Shown piece after piece: positions 51,401 to 59,585 of a DNA stretch of 64,000 bases. A program made the position numbers and the translations under genes. Within the stretch, counting starts at the first letter, position 1. Each line of letters begins with the position of its first letter. The stretch is taken from the NCBI RefSeq assembly GCF_018327705.1, contig NZ_BNEM01000001.1:1488001-1552000 (forward strand), in the 5' to 3' direction. The DNA is from Catellatospora sp. TT07R-123. GTDB lineage: Bacteria > Actinomycetota > Actinomycetes > Mycobacteriales > Micromonosporaceae. A model generated the notes under the pieces. It made no database searches, had not been told where the DNA came from, and saw only the letters and a list, made by a program, of their open reading frames with translations.

Positions 51401-52059
51401 CGGTCGCCGGGTTCACGTACCTGCCCCGGCAGGACAGCGCGAACGGGCGCATCGGCCAGTACGAGTTCTATGTCAGCGCCGACGGCAGCAACTGGGGCTC
51501 GGCCGCGGCCACCGGCACCCTCGCCAACAGCACCGCCGCGCAGACGGTGTCGTTCACGGCCAGGTCCGGCCGGTACGTGCGGCTGCGGGTGCTCAGCTCG
51601 TCCGACGGGCAGTACGCCAGCATCGCCGATCTGAAGATCCGCACCTCGGGCGTGAGCACGACCACGGTCGACGACCGGGCCACCGGCACCGGGCAGAACC
51701 AGTTCAACTACACCGGCACCTGGCAGTCGTGCACCAACTGCGGCGCCGACCTCTACTCGGGCACCAACAGCTGGAGCAACACCGCGAACAGCCAGTTCAC
51801 GGTCGCGTTCACCGGTACCCAGATCAGGCTGTACGGCGTACGCGATCCGAGGCACGGCATCGCCATGGTGTCGATCGACGGCGGGGCTGAGACCGCGGTC
51901 GACTTCTACAGCAGCGCCCGCCAGGGCAACCTGCTGGTGTGGACGAGCCCGGTGCTGACCGCCGGATCGCACACGCTGCGGGTACGGGTCACCGCGACCG
52001 CCAGCCCGTCGGCGACCGACACCTTCGTGGTCGCCGACCGGGTCGACATAACCGGCTGA
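48445..52059 (+). CDS. Secreted GH2 beta-galactosidase-like enzyme with Ig, CBM and duplicated modules
   Basis: A 1204-residue secreted enzyme. The signal peptide ends in SWAA (about 30). The GH2 sugar-binding, Ig-like and TIM-barrel domains span about 35-640; NHPSIIMWGVRINESGDN gives E433 as acid/base and LPWLVTESVGHT gives E494 as nucleophile. An Ig-like domain (about 670-770) follows. Then a module with the phrase DRVTGTGQNQFNY at about 790 is repeated at about 1075, on either side of an F5/8-type C domain (SAFDGSTKTFWHTRWS). GTG start after GAGGGA. It probably releases beta-galactosyl or beta-glucuronyl residues from plant polysaccharide; specificity is not determined. Confidence 0.87.
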   Translation: MSRRRVAALLALLTPVATIALVGAPTTSWAAPYVPQPSNRQVLNFDTNWLFAGDVPAGNGQAVGLSEAAFVPVTLPYFRTHPHKGFPRGDFEVPASWYRRHFALPSGYSGRRVLMEFQGVAKAAQVYVNGTLAGQHNGAYTSFTVDVTPYVTVGGADNVVAVKVDSMTRNDLPPEGGAVDYFVWGGIVRDVNMIVADPLHTDWTFVTTPSVSASSATVNARTSVRNDSGASKSVTVVTSVVDTGGNVVATGTGTQTIAANSAFEFNYNTSAIADPHRWDVDDPYLYTVYTQVRDGSTWVDEHRTRIGVRTVAFNATDGKFYLNGTAVKLRGLDRHESYPFIGRAAPNRLQAKDADILKYELGTNLVRTSHYPQDPEFLDRADEIGLLVFEEIPGWQHIGDTAWQDVAVENVREMVTRDRNHPSIIMWGVRINESGDNHNFYTRTNALAHQLDPSRPTGGVRNFTGSEKLEDVYTFNDFSGGSIAPTVLPWLVTESVGHTDPDRSNDPEQVLTHTMLTHLNVQNQAASRTNVAGALGWAAFDYNTTFDTESCIDSTCYHGVSDIFRIAKPAASAFTSQRDPAKYGAFVQIAHDWAQGSSTTVYVAGNCQQVELFANGVSKGRISPNAYTSLPHPFFQFDNVTWAAGSLRADCWIGGAIAATDTQYTPGAPVKLSLAADDASLKADGGDMTRVVVKALDANNQVVPTSNAAVTFSVTGPGAVVGSSPLVLEGGVGAVYVKTALGQTGTIAATAASPGLASATASVTAAAFTDPIVPVSGAYTFGFPVDVNDRVTGTGQNQFNYAGTGWQNGGDANAFSKDNSWSGTANDTATLAFTGTRVVLYGILDTTHGQAAVSVDGGTEQTVSFTGTRRANTALWSSATLAQGGHTLRVRVVGNGPVALDRATVLAAAPTVVSAPVAASPDVIPQSRYSVRYVDSQDFNGDGQTLSGPAISAFDGSTKTFWHTRWSTGIDPLPHELQLDLGASYPVAGFTYLPRQDSANGRIGQYEFYVSADGSNWGSAAATGTLANSTAAQTVSFTARSGRYVRLRVLSSSDGQYASIADLKIRTSGVSTTTVDDRATGTGQNQFNYTGTWQSCTNCGADLYSGTNSWSNTANSQFTVAFTGTQIRLYGVRDPRHGIAMVSIDGGAETAVDFYSSARQGNLLVWTSPVLTAGSHTLRVRVTATASPSATDTFVVADRVDITG

Positions 52060-52089
52060 CCCCCGCCCCGCCTCCCCACCCCGTTTTAA

Positions 52090-52153
52090 ATTGACGCTGG
52101 CCTATCCAGAGGACAATTTTCCAAGATCCGTCCTCTTGATAGGCCAGCGTCGA
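52090..52153. repeat. Palindromic intergenic element, family C copy 2
   Basis: Arms at 52090-52114 and 52130-52153, with the core GACGCTGGCCTAT and two mismatches, around a loop rich in A and T. It shares the core of the element at 37447-37511. It follows the GH2 gene by 30 bases and could act as its terminator. Confidence 0.7.
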
Positions 52154-52358
52154 TGCTAGGCAGGGGTGGGCCGCCGACCCGAAGCAAGGGACGCACCCCC
52201 GCGCCCGGTCACTCCAGCTATTCGACGGCCCCGATCAAGCAGCGCCGCAGCGGTCGCAAACGTCACCCGGATGTGGGCATTTCAACAGAACCCGCCTCTG
52301 TTGTTGCATCCACCCGCCCGCCGGGTAGAAACGGCTGGCAGACCGGGAGGGACGTGCC

Positions 52359-53717
52359 ATGACCACAGTGCTCGACCAGCGGTACCAGCTGCTGGAGCAG
52401 ATCGGCGAGGGCGGCATGGCCACCGTATGGCGCGGCCTGGACCTGCGCCTGCGGCGCCCGGTGGCGATCAAGGCGCTGGGCGCGGCGATGCTGCACGACC
52501 CCGACATGCGCCAGCGGTTCTGGCGCGAGGCGCAGACCATCGCCGCGCTGGCCCACCCCGCCATCGTCGCCGTATACGACGTCTCCGTCGGCCAGGACCG
52601 CGCGTACGTGGTGATGGAACTCGTCGACGGCCCCTCCGTGGCGCAGGTGCTGGAGTCGGGTCCGGTGCCGGTCGCGCAGGCCCTCGACATCGCCGCGCAG
52701 ACCTGCGCCGCGCTGACCGCCGCCCACGCGGCCGGGGTGGTCCATCGCGACATCACCCCCGGCAACCTGCTGCTGGCCGGCTCCGGGGCGCTGAAGGTGT
52801 GCGACTTCGGCATCGCCGCCTGGGAGCAGGACGCCTACCCGGCGCTGGTCGCGGGCACCCCCGGCTACACCGCACCGGAGCAGGCCCGGGGCGGCCCCGT
52901 CGACGCCCGCACCGACCTGTACGGCCTCGGCTGCGTCCTGTACGCCCTCATCACCGGCGCCCCGCCCGGACCCGCCGCCGTCCCGCCCCACCCGGCACCG
53001 CCCGCCCTGGCCGACCTGATCGGCCGCCTGACCGCGCCGGACCCCGCCGACCGCCCCGAAAGCGCGGCCGAGGTCGCCGCCGAACTCGACCGGCTGCGCG
53101 CCGACGAGACCGCCGCCACGCAGCTGTTCACGGCGGCCGGCCCCGCGACGACCCGGGTGATGGCGGCGCAGCCGCCCGCCGGACGCGCCCAGGTGCCGGT
53201 GCCGGGCCCCGCCACCGCCGTCGACCTGCCCGCGGTGCCGGTCGGGCGGCGCGGCGGCAACCGCTGGCTGCGGCCGGTGCTGGTCGCCTGCGGGCTGGTC
53301 AGCGCGGTCACCGCAGTGATGCTCGGCCTGCTGCTGCTCCAGTCCGCCGGGCAGCGAGCCGGGGTGCCGATGGCCGGGGCGACCTCCGGCCCCGCCCGCT
53401 CGGTGGCCGCGTCGCCGGTGGCGGCCGCCCGGCCCGACGCGCTGCTGCGCTCGCTGACACAGGAGGTCGACCGGCTGGCCGACTCCGGTGCCGTGGACGA
53501 CCGAACGGCACGGGACCTGCGCAAACGGCTGTCCGATCTCGACAAGAGGCTCCGCAAGGACGCGGGCGAGGGACGCAGCCAGGCGGAGGACTTCATCGAC
53601 CGGCTCCAGGACCTGCGGCGCGACGGCCGCCTCTCCCCCGAGGCCTACGACCGCCTCGCCGAGCTGTCCGGCGCCCTAGTCGCCGCCCTCCCCCGCGACA
53701 ACGGAAACCACGACTGA
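52359..53717 (+). CDS. Membrane Ser/Thr protein kinase (PknB-like)
   Basis: A 452-residue kinase. The catalytic domain has the P-loop GEGGMATVW, K38 in VAIKAL, catalytic D131 in VVHRDITPGN, D149 in CDFG, and GTPGYTAPEQ in the activation segment. A Pro/Ala-rich juxtamembrane stretch leads to one membrane helix (about 308-330). The extracellular part has no PASTA repeats but a predicted helical region rich in Arg/Asp/Leu (TARDLRKRLSDLDKRLRKDAGEG). The ligand and targets are unknown. Confidence 0.9.
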   Translation: MTTVLDQRYQLLEQIGEGGMATVWRGLDLRLRRPVAIKALGAAMLHDPDMRQRFWREAQTIAALAHPAIVAVYDVSVGQDRAYVVMELVDGPSVAQVLESGPVPVAQALDIAAQTCAALTAAHAAGVVHRDITPGNLLLAGSGALKVCDFGIAAWEQDAYPALVAGTPGYTAPEQARGGPVDARTDLYGLGCVLYALITGAPPGPAAVPPHPAPPALADLIGRLTAPDPADRPESAAEVAAELDRLRADETAATQLFTAAGPATTRVMAAQPPAGRAQVPVPGPATAVDLPAVPVGRRGGNRWLRPVLVACGLVSAVTAVMLGLLLLQSAGQRAGVPMAGATSGPARSVAASPVAAARPDALLRSLTQEVDRLADSGAVDDRTARDLRKRLSDLDKRLRKDAGEGRSQAEDFIDRLQDLRRDGRLSPEAYDRLAELSGALVAALPRDNGNHD

Positions 53718-53820
53718 CCCAACCCGGCCCCCACCCGCCGACACGACCCGGGCCGACCTTGATCGCCAAGTCCGGCCACTTCCCTACCGGCGCCGCCCCA
53801 GCGACACCACCTTTTCAGCC

Positions 53821-53858
53821 CTCAAACGGTGATCTTCCCGCGAAGATCGCCGTTTGAG
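53821..53858. terminator. Bidirectional terminator between kinase and SRPBCC genes
   Basis: CTCAAACGGTGATCTT (53821-53836) pairs with AAGATCGCCGTTTGAG (53843-53858) with one mismatch across a 6-base loop. Weaker outer symmetry (CACCTT / AAGGTG) extends it. Convergent genes lie on both sides. Confidence 0.7.
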
Positions 53859-53903
53859 GTCAGAAGGTGCGCTTTTAGGTCAGGTTCTGACCGCAGGCGG
53901 CGA

Positions 53904-54428
53904 TCAACCGACCGCGCCCCGGCCCTTGGCGGCGGCGGGCGGGACGGCGGCGGGCGGGACGGTGGCGGCGAGGACGGCCGGGTCCTGGCAGCCGCGGGCG
54001 AAGCCCTCGATGCGGCGGCGGATGTCGCGGCCGAGCAGCCACACCCCGATGCGGTCGGCGATCGGCCGGATCAGCGCGGGACGGGTGCGGAAGTGGTAGC
54101 GCCAGGTCGCGACGGTGTGGCCGGGCTGCTCGGCGGGAGCGAACCGCCAGCCGCCCGCCATCATCGCGAAGAACCACGGCCCGTCGACCATACGCATGCC
54201 GACGTTGGTGGGCGGGTTGTAGGAGACGTATTCGCTGGTCATCGTCAGGCCGTGGCGGGACCGGGTGAAGGTGCGCACGCCCTTGGCGGGGCGGACGGCG
54301 CCGTCGAGCAGGTGCTGCTCGCGCACGAACGGGTCCCACCGGTAGCGGGCGGCGCCGGTGGTCTGCGAGACCGCGAACGCGACAGCCGGGGTGACGGGGA
54401 CGACCACGACGGCCTGTACGACTGGCAT
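53904..54428 (-). CDS. SRPBCC-fold (polyketide cyclase/START-like) protein
   Basis: A 174-residue protein of the SRPBCC fold: VVVVPVTPAVAFAVSQTTG, RYRWDPFVREQHLLDG, VATWRYHFRTRP. The helix-grip fold encloses a hydrophobic cavity; members bind lipids or polyketides, or act as cyclases. The Pro/Ala-rich end is disordered. ATG 54428 is preferred over 54437. No pathway context. Confidence 0.75.
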   Translation of the reverse strand: MPVVQAVVVVPVTPAVAFAVSQTTGAARYRWDPFVREQHLLDGAVRPAKGVRTFTRSRHGLTMTSEYVSYNPPTNVGMRMVDGPWFFAMMAGGWRFAPAEQPGHTVATWRYHFRTRPALIRPIADRIGVWLLGRDIRRRIEGFARGCQDPAVLAATVPPAAVPPAAAKGRGAVG

Positions 54429-54749
54429 ACCGCTCATCCTGCCCTATCCACGCCATTGCCATATATCGATTTGCATCGTTGCCGGATCGTGTCCGAGAGA
54501 TTTCGGCGGGATCCACGGTCGGCAATGGTGTCGCCGACAACAAATATCCTGGCCAGGAGACATGCCCATCCTTGCGCGACAGTCGGTCGAGGATCGACGC
54601 CCGAACTGTGGCACGCCGATCGTATTGACAGACATGCGATCCGGGTCGAATCTTGCCAGAGAGCGCTCTCTGAATGATCGATCCGCACCCGCCGCGACGC
54701 GGCCTCCCGGCCGGCCGTGCCGCACGTCCAGCACGACAGGGAGACCTCC
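54429..54749. other. AT-richer intergenic block upstream of the glucanase gene
   Basis: About 320 bases without a gene. The base composition is clearly lower in GC than the flanking genes, with runs such as CCATATATCGATTTGCAT. The right third carries the promoter and operator of the glucanase gene; the left part probably holds the promoter of the SRPBCC gene. No other structure is seen. Confidence 0.5.
54625..54672 (+). promoter_or_regulatory. Promoter with overlapping LacI-type operator for the GH64 gene
   Basis: TTGACA at 54625-54630 is a perfect -35 box; GAATCT lies 17 bases later as a weak -10. Directly after it the 16-base perfect palindrome CAGAGAGCGCTCTCTG (54657-54672) has the form of actinobacterial LacI-family operators (GAGAGCGCTCTC). 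Repression by a regulator encoded elsewhere is expected. Confidence 0.65.
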
Positions 54750-56558
54750 ATGCCCATCGAGCTCCGACCGACCGTCCGACGGCGGCCGGCGTACCTGTTC
54801 GCGGTCATCTCCGCGACCATGGTGCTACTGGCCGCGTACATCTTCGCCCTGGCCACCGGCAGCGCCCGCGCCGCCGACCCGCTCATCTCGCAGGGCAAGC
54901 CCGCCACCGCCTCCTCCACCGAGAACGCCGCCAGCCCGGCCTCGGCGGCGGTCGACGGCAACACCGGCACCCGCTGGTCCAGCGCCTTCGCCGACCCGCA
55001 GTGGCTCCAGGTCGACCTCGGCGCCACCGCCACCATCAGCCAGGTGGTGCTCAACTGGGAGGCCGCCTCGGCCAAGTCGTTCCAGCTCCAGGTCGCGGGC
55101 TCGGCGACCGGTCCCTGGACGAACATCTACAGCACCACCACCGGCGCGGGCGGCGTCCAGACGCTGGCGGTCAGCGGCAGCGGCCGGTACGTACGCGTGA
55201 ACGGCACCGTCCGCAACACCGCCTACGGCTACTCGCTGTGGGAGTTCCAGGTGTTCGGCACGTTCCCGACCGGCGGCGGCTGCACCACCGCCAACGCCGC
55301 GCTGAACCGGCCCGCCACCGCCTCGTCGGCGGAGAACGCGACGTTCTCGGCCTCGGCGGCGTTCGACGGCAACGCCACCACCACCCGCTGGTCCAGCCTG
55401 TTCGCCGACCCGCAGTGGATCCAGGTCGACCTGGGCACCGCGCAGCCGATCTGCCAGGTCGTGCTGACCTGGGAGGCGGCCTCGGCCAAGTCGTTCCAGC
55501 TCCAGGTCTCCAACTCGGCGACCGGCCCGTGGACGAACCTCTACTCCACCACCACCGGCGCGGGCGGCACCCAGACCCTCGACGTCAACGGCAACGGCCG
55601 GTACGTGCGCATGAACGGCACCGCGCGCAACACCGCCTACGGCTACTCGCTGTTCGAGTTCGCGGTGCGGCTGGGCTCCGGCGCCACCAGCCCGAGCCCG
55701 AGCCCGCAGCCGAGCACGTCGCCGTCGCCGACCGACCCGAACAACTTCTGGGGCGACACCAGCAGCATCCCGGCGGCGCAGAACGTGGTCATGCTGAAGA
55801 TCCTCAACCGGACCAACGGCAAGTACCCCGACAGCCAGGTGTTCTGGAGCTACAACGGCACCGTCCACTCCATCGCCGACCAGCCGTACTTCGACATGCC
55901 GGTAAACACCGCCGGCCGGATGTACTTCTACCTCGGCACCCCGAACAGCCTGTACTACGACTTCATCGAGTTCACGGTCGGGCCGTCGGTGTTCAACGGC
56001 AACACCACCCGCGTCGACGCCTTCGGCCTGAAGCTCGCGATGCGGCTGCACGCCCACGACGGCTACGACGCGTCCGTGGGCGAGGACTATGCCACCTTCG
56101 CCGAGGACCGGGCGGTGACCTTCCAGAAGTTCGTCAACGAGGTCCCGGCCGAGTTCGACCACCTGGCCACCGTGCAGGCGCCGTACCGGATCATCACGCC
56201 GGGCAGCGACGCCGACTTCCGCACCGGCGGCCAGTACGCCAACTACCTGAGCAGCTACGCGGCGTCGGTCGGGATCACCGCGACCACCTCCGACATCACC
56301 GGCTGCGCGGGCGTCCTGGCGGGCAACCCGAACATGTGCGCCGCGCTCAACCGGCACGTGGCGCACCTGCCGCAGTCGCAGTGGGGCACGGTGAGCAACT
56401 TCTACCAGGCCGCCCCGGCCAACTACTACGCCCGGTTCTGGCACGACCACGCCATCAACAAGCTCGCGTACGGCTTCCCCTATGACGACGTCACCGAGCA
56501 GTCCTCGTTCATCTCCCACGGCAACCCGCAGTACCTGCTGATCGCCGTCGGCTGGTGA
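54750..56558 (+). CDS. Secreted GH64 beta-1,3-glucanase with two F5/8-type C (CBM32-like) domains
   Basis: A 602-residue secreted enzyme. After the signal peptide (to about 45) come two homologous discoidin domains (about 45-170 and 185-310), each with WLQVDLG/WIQVDLG and NTAYGYSL. A Ser/Pro/Thr linker follows, then a GH64 domain (about 340-602). Features of the last are NRTNGKYPDSQVFWSYNG, AMRLHAHDGYDASVGEDYATF and YGFPYDDVTEQSSF. GH64 enzymes release laminari-oligosaccharides from fungal-type beta-1,3-glucan. GGAGACC precedes ATG 54750. Controlled by the operator-bearing promoter upstream. Confidence 0.87.
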   Translation: MPIELRPTVRRRPAYLFAVISATMVLLAAYIFALATGSARAADPLISQGKPATASSTENAASPASAAVDGNTGTRWSSAFADPQWLQVDLGATATISQVVLNWEAASAKSFQLQVAGSATGPWTNIYSTTTGAGGVQTLAVSGSGRYVRVNGTVRNTAYGYSLWEFQVFGTFPTGGGCTTANAALNRPATASSAENATFSASAAFDGNATTTRWSSLFADPQWIQVDLGTAQPICQVVLTWEAASAKSFQLQVSNSATGPWTNLYSTTTGAGGTQTLDVNGNGRYVRMNGTARNTAYGYSLFEFAVRLGSGATSPSPSPQPSTSPSPTDPNNFWGDTSSIPAAQNVVMLKILNRTNGKYPDSQVFWSYNGTVHSIADQPYFDMPVNTAGRMYFYLGTPNSLYYDFIEFTVGPSVFNGNTTRVDAFGLKLAMRLHAHDGYDASVGEDYATFAEDRAVTFQKFVNEVPAEFDHLATVQAPYRIITPGSDADFRTGGQYANYLSSYAASVGITATTSDITGCAGVLAGNPNMCAALNRHVAHLPQSQWGTVSNFYQAAPANYYARFWHDHAINKLAYGFPYDDVTEQSSFISHGNPQYLLIAVGW

Positions 56559-56564
56559 CCTATT

Positions 56565-56601
56565 GAGGGCCGCTCCCCCGTCTTGAGGGGGAGCGGCCCT
56601 C
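56565..56601. terminator. Bidirectional terminator between the glucanase and transporter genes
   Basis: Perfect 15-base arms GAGGGCCGCTCCCCC (56565-56579) and its complement (56587-56601) with a 7-base loop, seven bases after one stop codon and five bases before the other of two convergent genes. Confidence 0.85.
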
Positions 56602-56606
56602 CCCCG

Positions 56607-57890
56607 TCAGAAGAAACGCAGATAGAGGTACGGCACGCAGACGGCCACCGTGATCACGGTGACGATCAGGCCGTACCGGGTGAACTGCCAGAAGGTGATC
56701 GGGCGGTGGGCGCGCTCGGCGACGCCCAGCATCACCACGTTGGCCGAGGCGCCGATGGCGGTCGCGTTGCCGCCCAGGTCGGCGCCGAGCAGCAGCGCCC
56801 ACCAGAGCACGTTGTGCCCCTGCCCGCCGCTGTGCACCAGGTCGGCCACGATCGGGCTCATCGTCGCGACGTACGGGATGTTGTCGATCACCGCGGACAG
56901 GCCCGCCGACGCCCACAGCAGCAGCATCGTCGTGCCCCACAGCCGGCCCTCGGTCGCCTGGGCCGCCGCCTGCGACAGCCGGTCGATCACCCCGGTGTCG
57001 ACCAGCGCGCCGACCATCACGAACAGGCCGACGAAGAACAGCAGCGTGTGCCACTCGACGTCCTTGGCCACCTCGTCCGGGTCCAGCCGCGAGGCCGCCA
57101 GCAGCACCAGGCCGCCGATGATCGCCACGATCGCCGGGTCCAGGTGCAGGAGCGGGTGCAGCACGAACCCGGCCAGCACCGCCGCCAGCACCACCAGGCT
57201 CACCGCCAGCAGCCGGGGCTTGCGGATCCCGTCGCGCTCGCGCATCGCGAGCACCGCCGCCGCCTTCTCCGCGTTCGGGTGCAGCGCGTCGCGGAACAGC
57301 CACCGGCACAGCGCCAGGAAGACCACCAGGATGATCGCCACGATCGGCGCCATGACGGACAGGAAGTCGTTGAAGCCCAGCCCCGACTTGCTCGCCACGA
57401 TGATGTTGGGCGGGTCGCCGATCAGCGTCGCCGCCCCGCCGATGTTCGACGCCATCACCTCGGCGATCAGGAACGGGGCCGCGGGCAGCCCGAGCCGGTC
57501 GCACACGAACAGGGTCACCGGCGCGATCAGCAGGACCGTGGTCACGTTGTCCAGCCCGGCCGACGCCACCGCGGTGATGACCACGAGCAGGACCAGCACC
57601 GGGTACGGCCGCCCGCGCGCCCGCTTCACCGACCAGATCGCCAGATACTCGAACAGGCCGGTGCGCCGCAGCACCCCGACGATCAGCATCATGCCGATCA
57701 GCAGCACGATGACGTTCCAGTCCACGCCGGACTCCGGCGAGAAGAACGCCGTGTGCGCGTCGGTGGCGCCGATCAGCGCCATCGCCACCGCCCCGCCCAG
57801 CGCCGCGGCGACCCGGTGTACCCACTCGGTCGCGATCAGCACGTACGCGGTGACGAAGACGGCCACGGCCAGCCATGCCTGGAGGGTCAT
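56607..57890 (-). CDS. ArsB/NhaD-superfamily ion transporter
   Basis: A 427-residue protein with about 11 membrane segments. It shows the inverted ion-transporter family motifs ASAGLDNVTTVLLIAPVTL and EVMASNIGGAATLIGDPPNIIV in the first half, and SAVIDNIPYVATMSP and GADLGGNATAIGASANVVML in the second. Known relatives move arsenite, sodium or organic anions; no arsenic genes are nearby, so the substrate is open. It overlaps the upstream CBS gene by four bases. Confidence 0.88.
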   Translation of the reverse strand: MTLQAWLAVAVFVTAYVLIATEWVHRVAAALGGAVAMALIGATDAHTAFFSPESGVDWNVIVLLIGMMLIVGVLRRTGLFEYLAIWSVKRARGRPYPVLVLLVVITAVASAGLDNVTTVLLIAPVTLFVCDRLGLPAAPFLIAEVMASNIGGAATLIGDPPNIIVASKSGLGFNDFLSVMAPIVAIILVVFLALCRWLFRDALHPNAEKAAAVLAMRERDGIRKPRLLAVSLVVLAAVLAGFVLHPLLHLDPAIVAIIGGLVLLAASRLDPDEVAKDVEWHTLLFFVGLFVMVGALVDTGVIDRLSQAAAQATEGRLWGTTMLLLWASAGLSAVIDNIPYVATMSPIVADLVHSGGQGHNVLWWALLLGADLGGNATAIGASANVVMLGVAERAHRPITFWQFTRYGLIVTVITVAVCVPYLYLRFF

Positions 57891-58330
57891 ACCGGCAGCA
57901 CCCGGTCCAGCAGGTTGTGCAGGGTGACCGCGCCGAGCAGCCGCCCGCGCTCGACGACCGCGACCAGCGGGCTGCGGGTGCGGGCCATCAGCGCGGCCAG
58001 TTCCAGCGCCGTCGCCGACGGCTCGACCACCGGCAGTTCATGCGGCTGCGGCGGCAGGCACTCGCGCACGGACAGGTCGCCGAGCCCGCGCATGAACACG
58101 TCGGCGGCGGCCTCGTCGACCAGGTGGGCCAGCGTGGGGTCTTCCTGGCAGTAGCTGGGGACCGCCAGCCGCAGCACCTGCGTGCCCGGCAGCACCGCGA
58201 ACGGCGCCCCGGAGCGGTCCACCACGATGAGTCCGGGCAGGTCGGCGTCGGCGAGCATGCGCGCGGCGGCCAGCGCGGGAGTGGACAGCTCGACGGTCGG
58301 CCACGGAACGGCCAGATCAGACGCGCGCAT
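57887..58330 (-). CDS. CBS-domain pair protein, probable regulator of the transporter
   Basis: A 147-residue cytoplasmic protein made of two CBS motifs (TPALAAARMLADADLPGLIVVDRSGAPFAVLPG and SATALELAALMARTRSPLVAVVERGRLLGAVTLHNLL). CBS pairs bind adenine nucleotides. It is the first gene of the operon and coupled to the transporter start, so it is probably an adenosine-nucleotide-sensing subunit controlling that carrier. Confidence 0.87.
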   Translation of the reverse strand: MRASDLAVPWPTVELSTPALAAARMLADADLPGLIVVDRSGAPFAVLPGTQVLRLAVPSYCQEDPTLAHLVDEAAADVFMRGLGDLSVRECLPPQPHELPVVEPSATALELAALMARTRSPLVAVVERGRLLGAVTLHNLLDRVLPV

Positions 58331-58563
58331 GGGAGGAAACCTCTCTGGTCGACGGCGAATACCGTGCCGACCAGACTTCCCGGCGCTCCTGCGTACACCC
58401 TAGCGGCTGCGACCGCCCCGGCACCATCCCGCCCCGCCCCGGCGGCCGGTGAGGTGATCACTGTGCGGTACGACGGATAATGTCCAGGTGTGGCCCGCGT
58501 CCAGGCTCGCGACAGCGCGGAGCCGGGCGGGCTCGTCCACCACGGCAGACGGGAATCATCCTC

Positions 58564-59535
58564 ATGCAGTACGCACGCCTGGGCACGTCGGGTCTCAAGG
58601 TCAGCCGGATCGCGCTCGGCTGCATGAGCTTCGGCGACACCTCGCGCGGCTTCAACAAGTGGGCCCTGGACGACGCGGCCGCCGAGCCGGTGTTCCGGCA
58701 GGCCGTCGAGCTCGGCATCACCTTCTGGGACACCGCCAACGCGTACGGCGTCGGCAGCTCCGAGGAGGTGGTCGGCCGCGCGATGCGCAAGTACACCCGC
58801 CGCGACGACATCGTCCTGGCCACCAAGGTCTTCTTCAAGATGCACGACGGACCCGGCGGCTCCGGCCTGTCCCGCAAGGCGATCATGGAGCAGGTCGACG
58901 CCTCGCTCAGCCGCCTGGGCACCGACTACGTCGACCTCTACCAGATCCACCGGTTCGACCCGGAGACGCCGGTCGAGGAGACGATGGAGGCGCTGCACGA
59001 CGTGGTCCGGGCGGGCAAGGTCCGCTACCTCGGCGCGTCGTCGATGTGGGCGTGGCAGTTCGCCAAGATGCAGCACGCCGCGCAGCGCCACGGCTGGACC
59101 CGGTTCGTCTCCATGCAGAACCAGTACAGCCTGGTGCAGCGCGAGGAGGAGCGGGAGATGTTCGGGCTGCTGGCCGATCAGGGCGTCGGCAGCATCCCGT
59201 GGAGCCCGCTGGCCAAGGGGCGGCTGGCCCGGCCGTGGGACCAGAACACGACCCAGCGCGCCGCCACCGACCCGCTCCAGTCGCGCTACGACGGCGAGTT
59301 CAACAAGCCGATCGTCGACGCCGTACAGGCCGTCGCGCAGGCGCACGGCGTGCCGATGGCGCAGGTCGCGCTGGCCTGGGTGCTGCGCAACCCGGTGGTC
59401 ACCGCCCCGATCGTCGGCCCGACCAAGCCGCACCACCTCGCCGACGCGGCCGCCGCCCTCGACCTCGTGCTCACCGACGACCAGGCCCGGCTGCTGGAGG
59501 AGCACTACACCCCGCGCCTGCCGTCCGGCTACTGA
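58564..59535 (+). CDS. Aldo/keto reductase
   Basis: A 323-residue NADPH-dependent (beta/alpha)8 reductase. FWDTANAYGVGSSEE carries the catalytic Asp and Tyr, LATKVFF the Lys, and LYQIHRFD the His. The C-terminal APIVGPTKPHHLADA binds the cofactor phosphate. It resembles the YhdN/PhlB group that reduces a wide range of aldehydes. The start at 58564 gives the family-typical MQYARLGTSGLKVSRIALG. A stand-alone gene. Confidence 0.9.
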   Translation: MQYARLGTSGLKVSRIALGCMSFGDTSRGFNKWALDDAAAEPVFRQAVELGITFWDTANAYGVGSSEEVVGRAMRKYTRRDDIVLATKVFFKMHDGPGGSGLSRKAIMEQVDASLSRLGTDYVDLYQIHRFDPETPVEETMEALHDVVRAGKVRYLGASSMWAWQFAKMQHAAQRHGWTRFVSMQNQYSLVQREEEREMFGLLADQGVGSIPWSPLAKGRLARPWDQNTTQRAATDPLQSRYDGEFNKPIVDAVQAVAQAHGVPMAQVALAWVLRNPVVTAPIVGPTKPHHLADAAAALDLVLTDDQARLLEEHYTPRLPSGY

Positions 59536-59585
59536 CCGGCTACTGACCGGCGCCGACCTGGACCGCGCCGCGTACGCGGTCCGGG

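Noticed and set aside
48421-51972. 1183-codon minus-strand frame opposite the GH2 gene
   Set aside because: Mirror of a high-GC gene, made of Val/Gly/Arg/Asp repeats; the plus strand encodes a complete GH2 enzyme.
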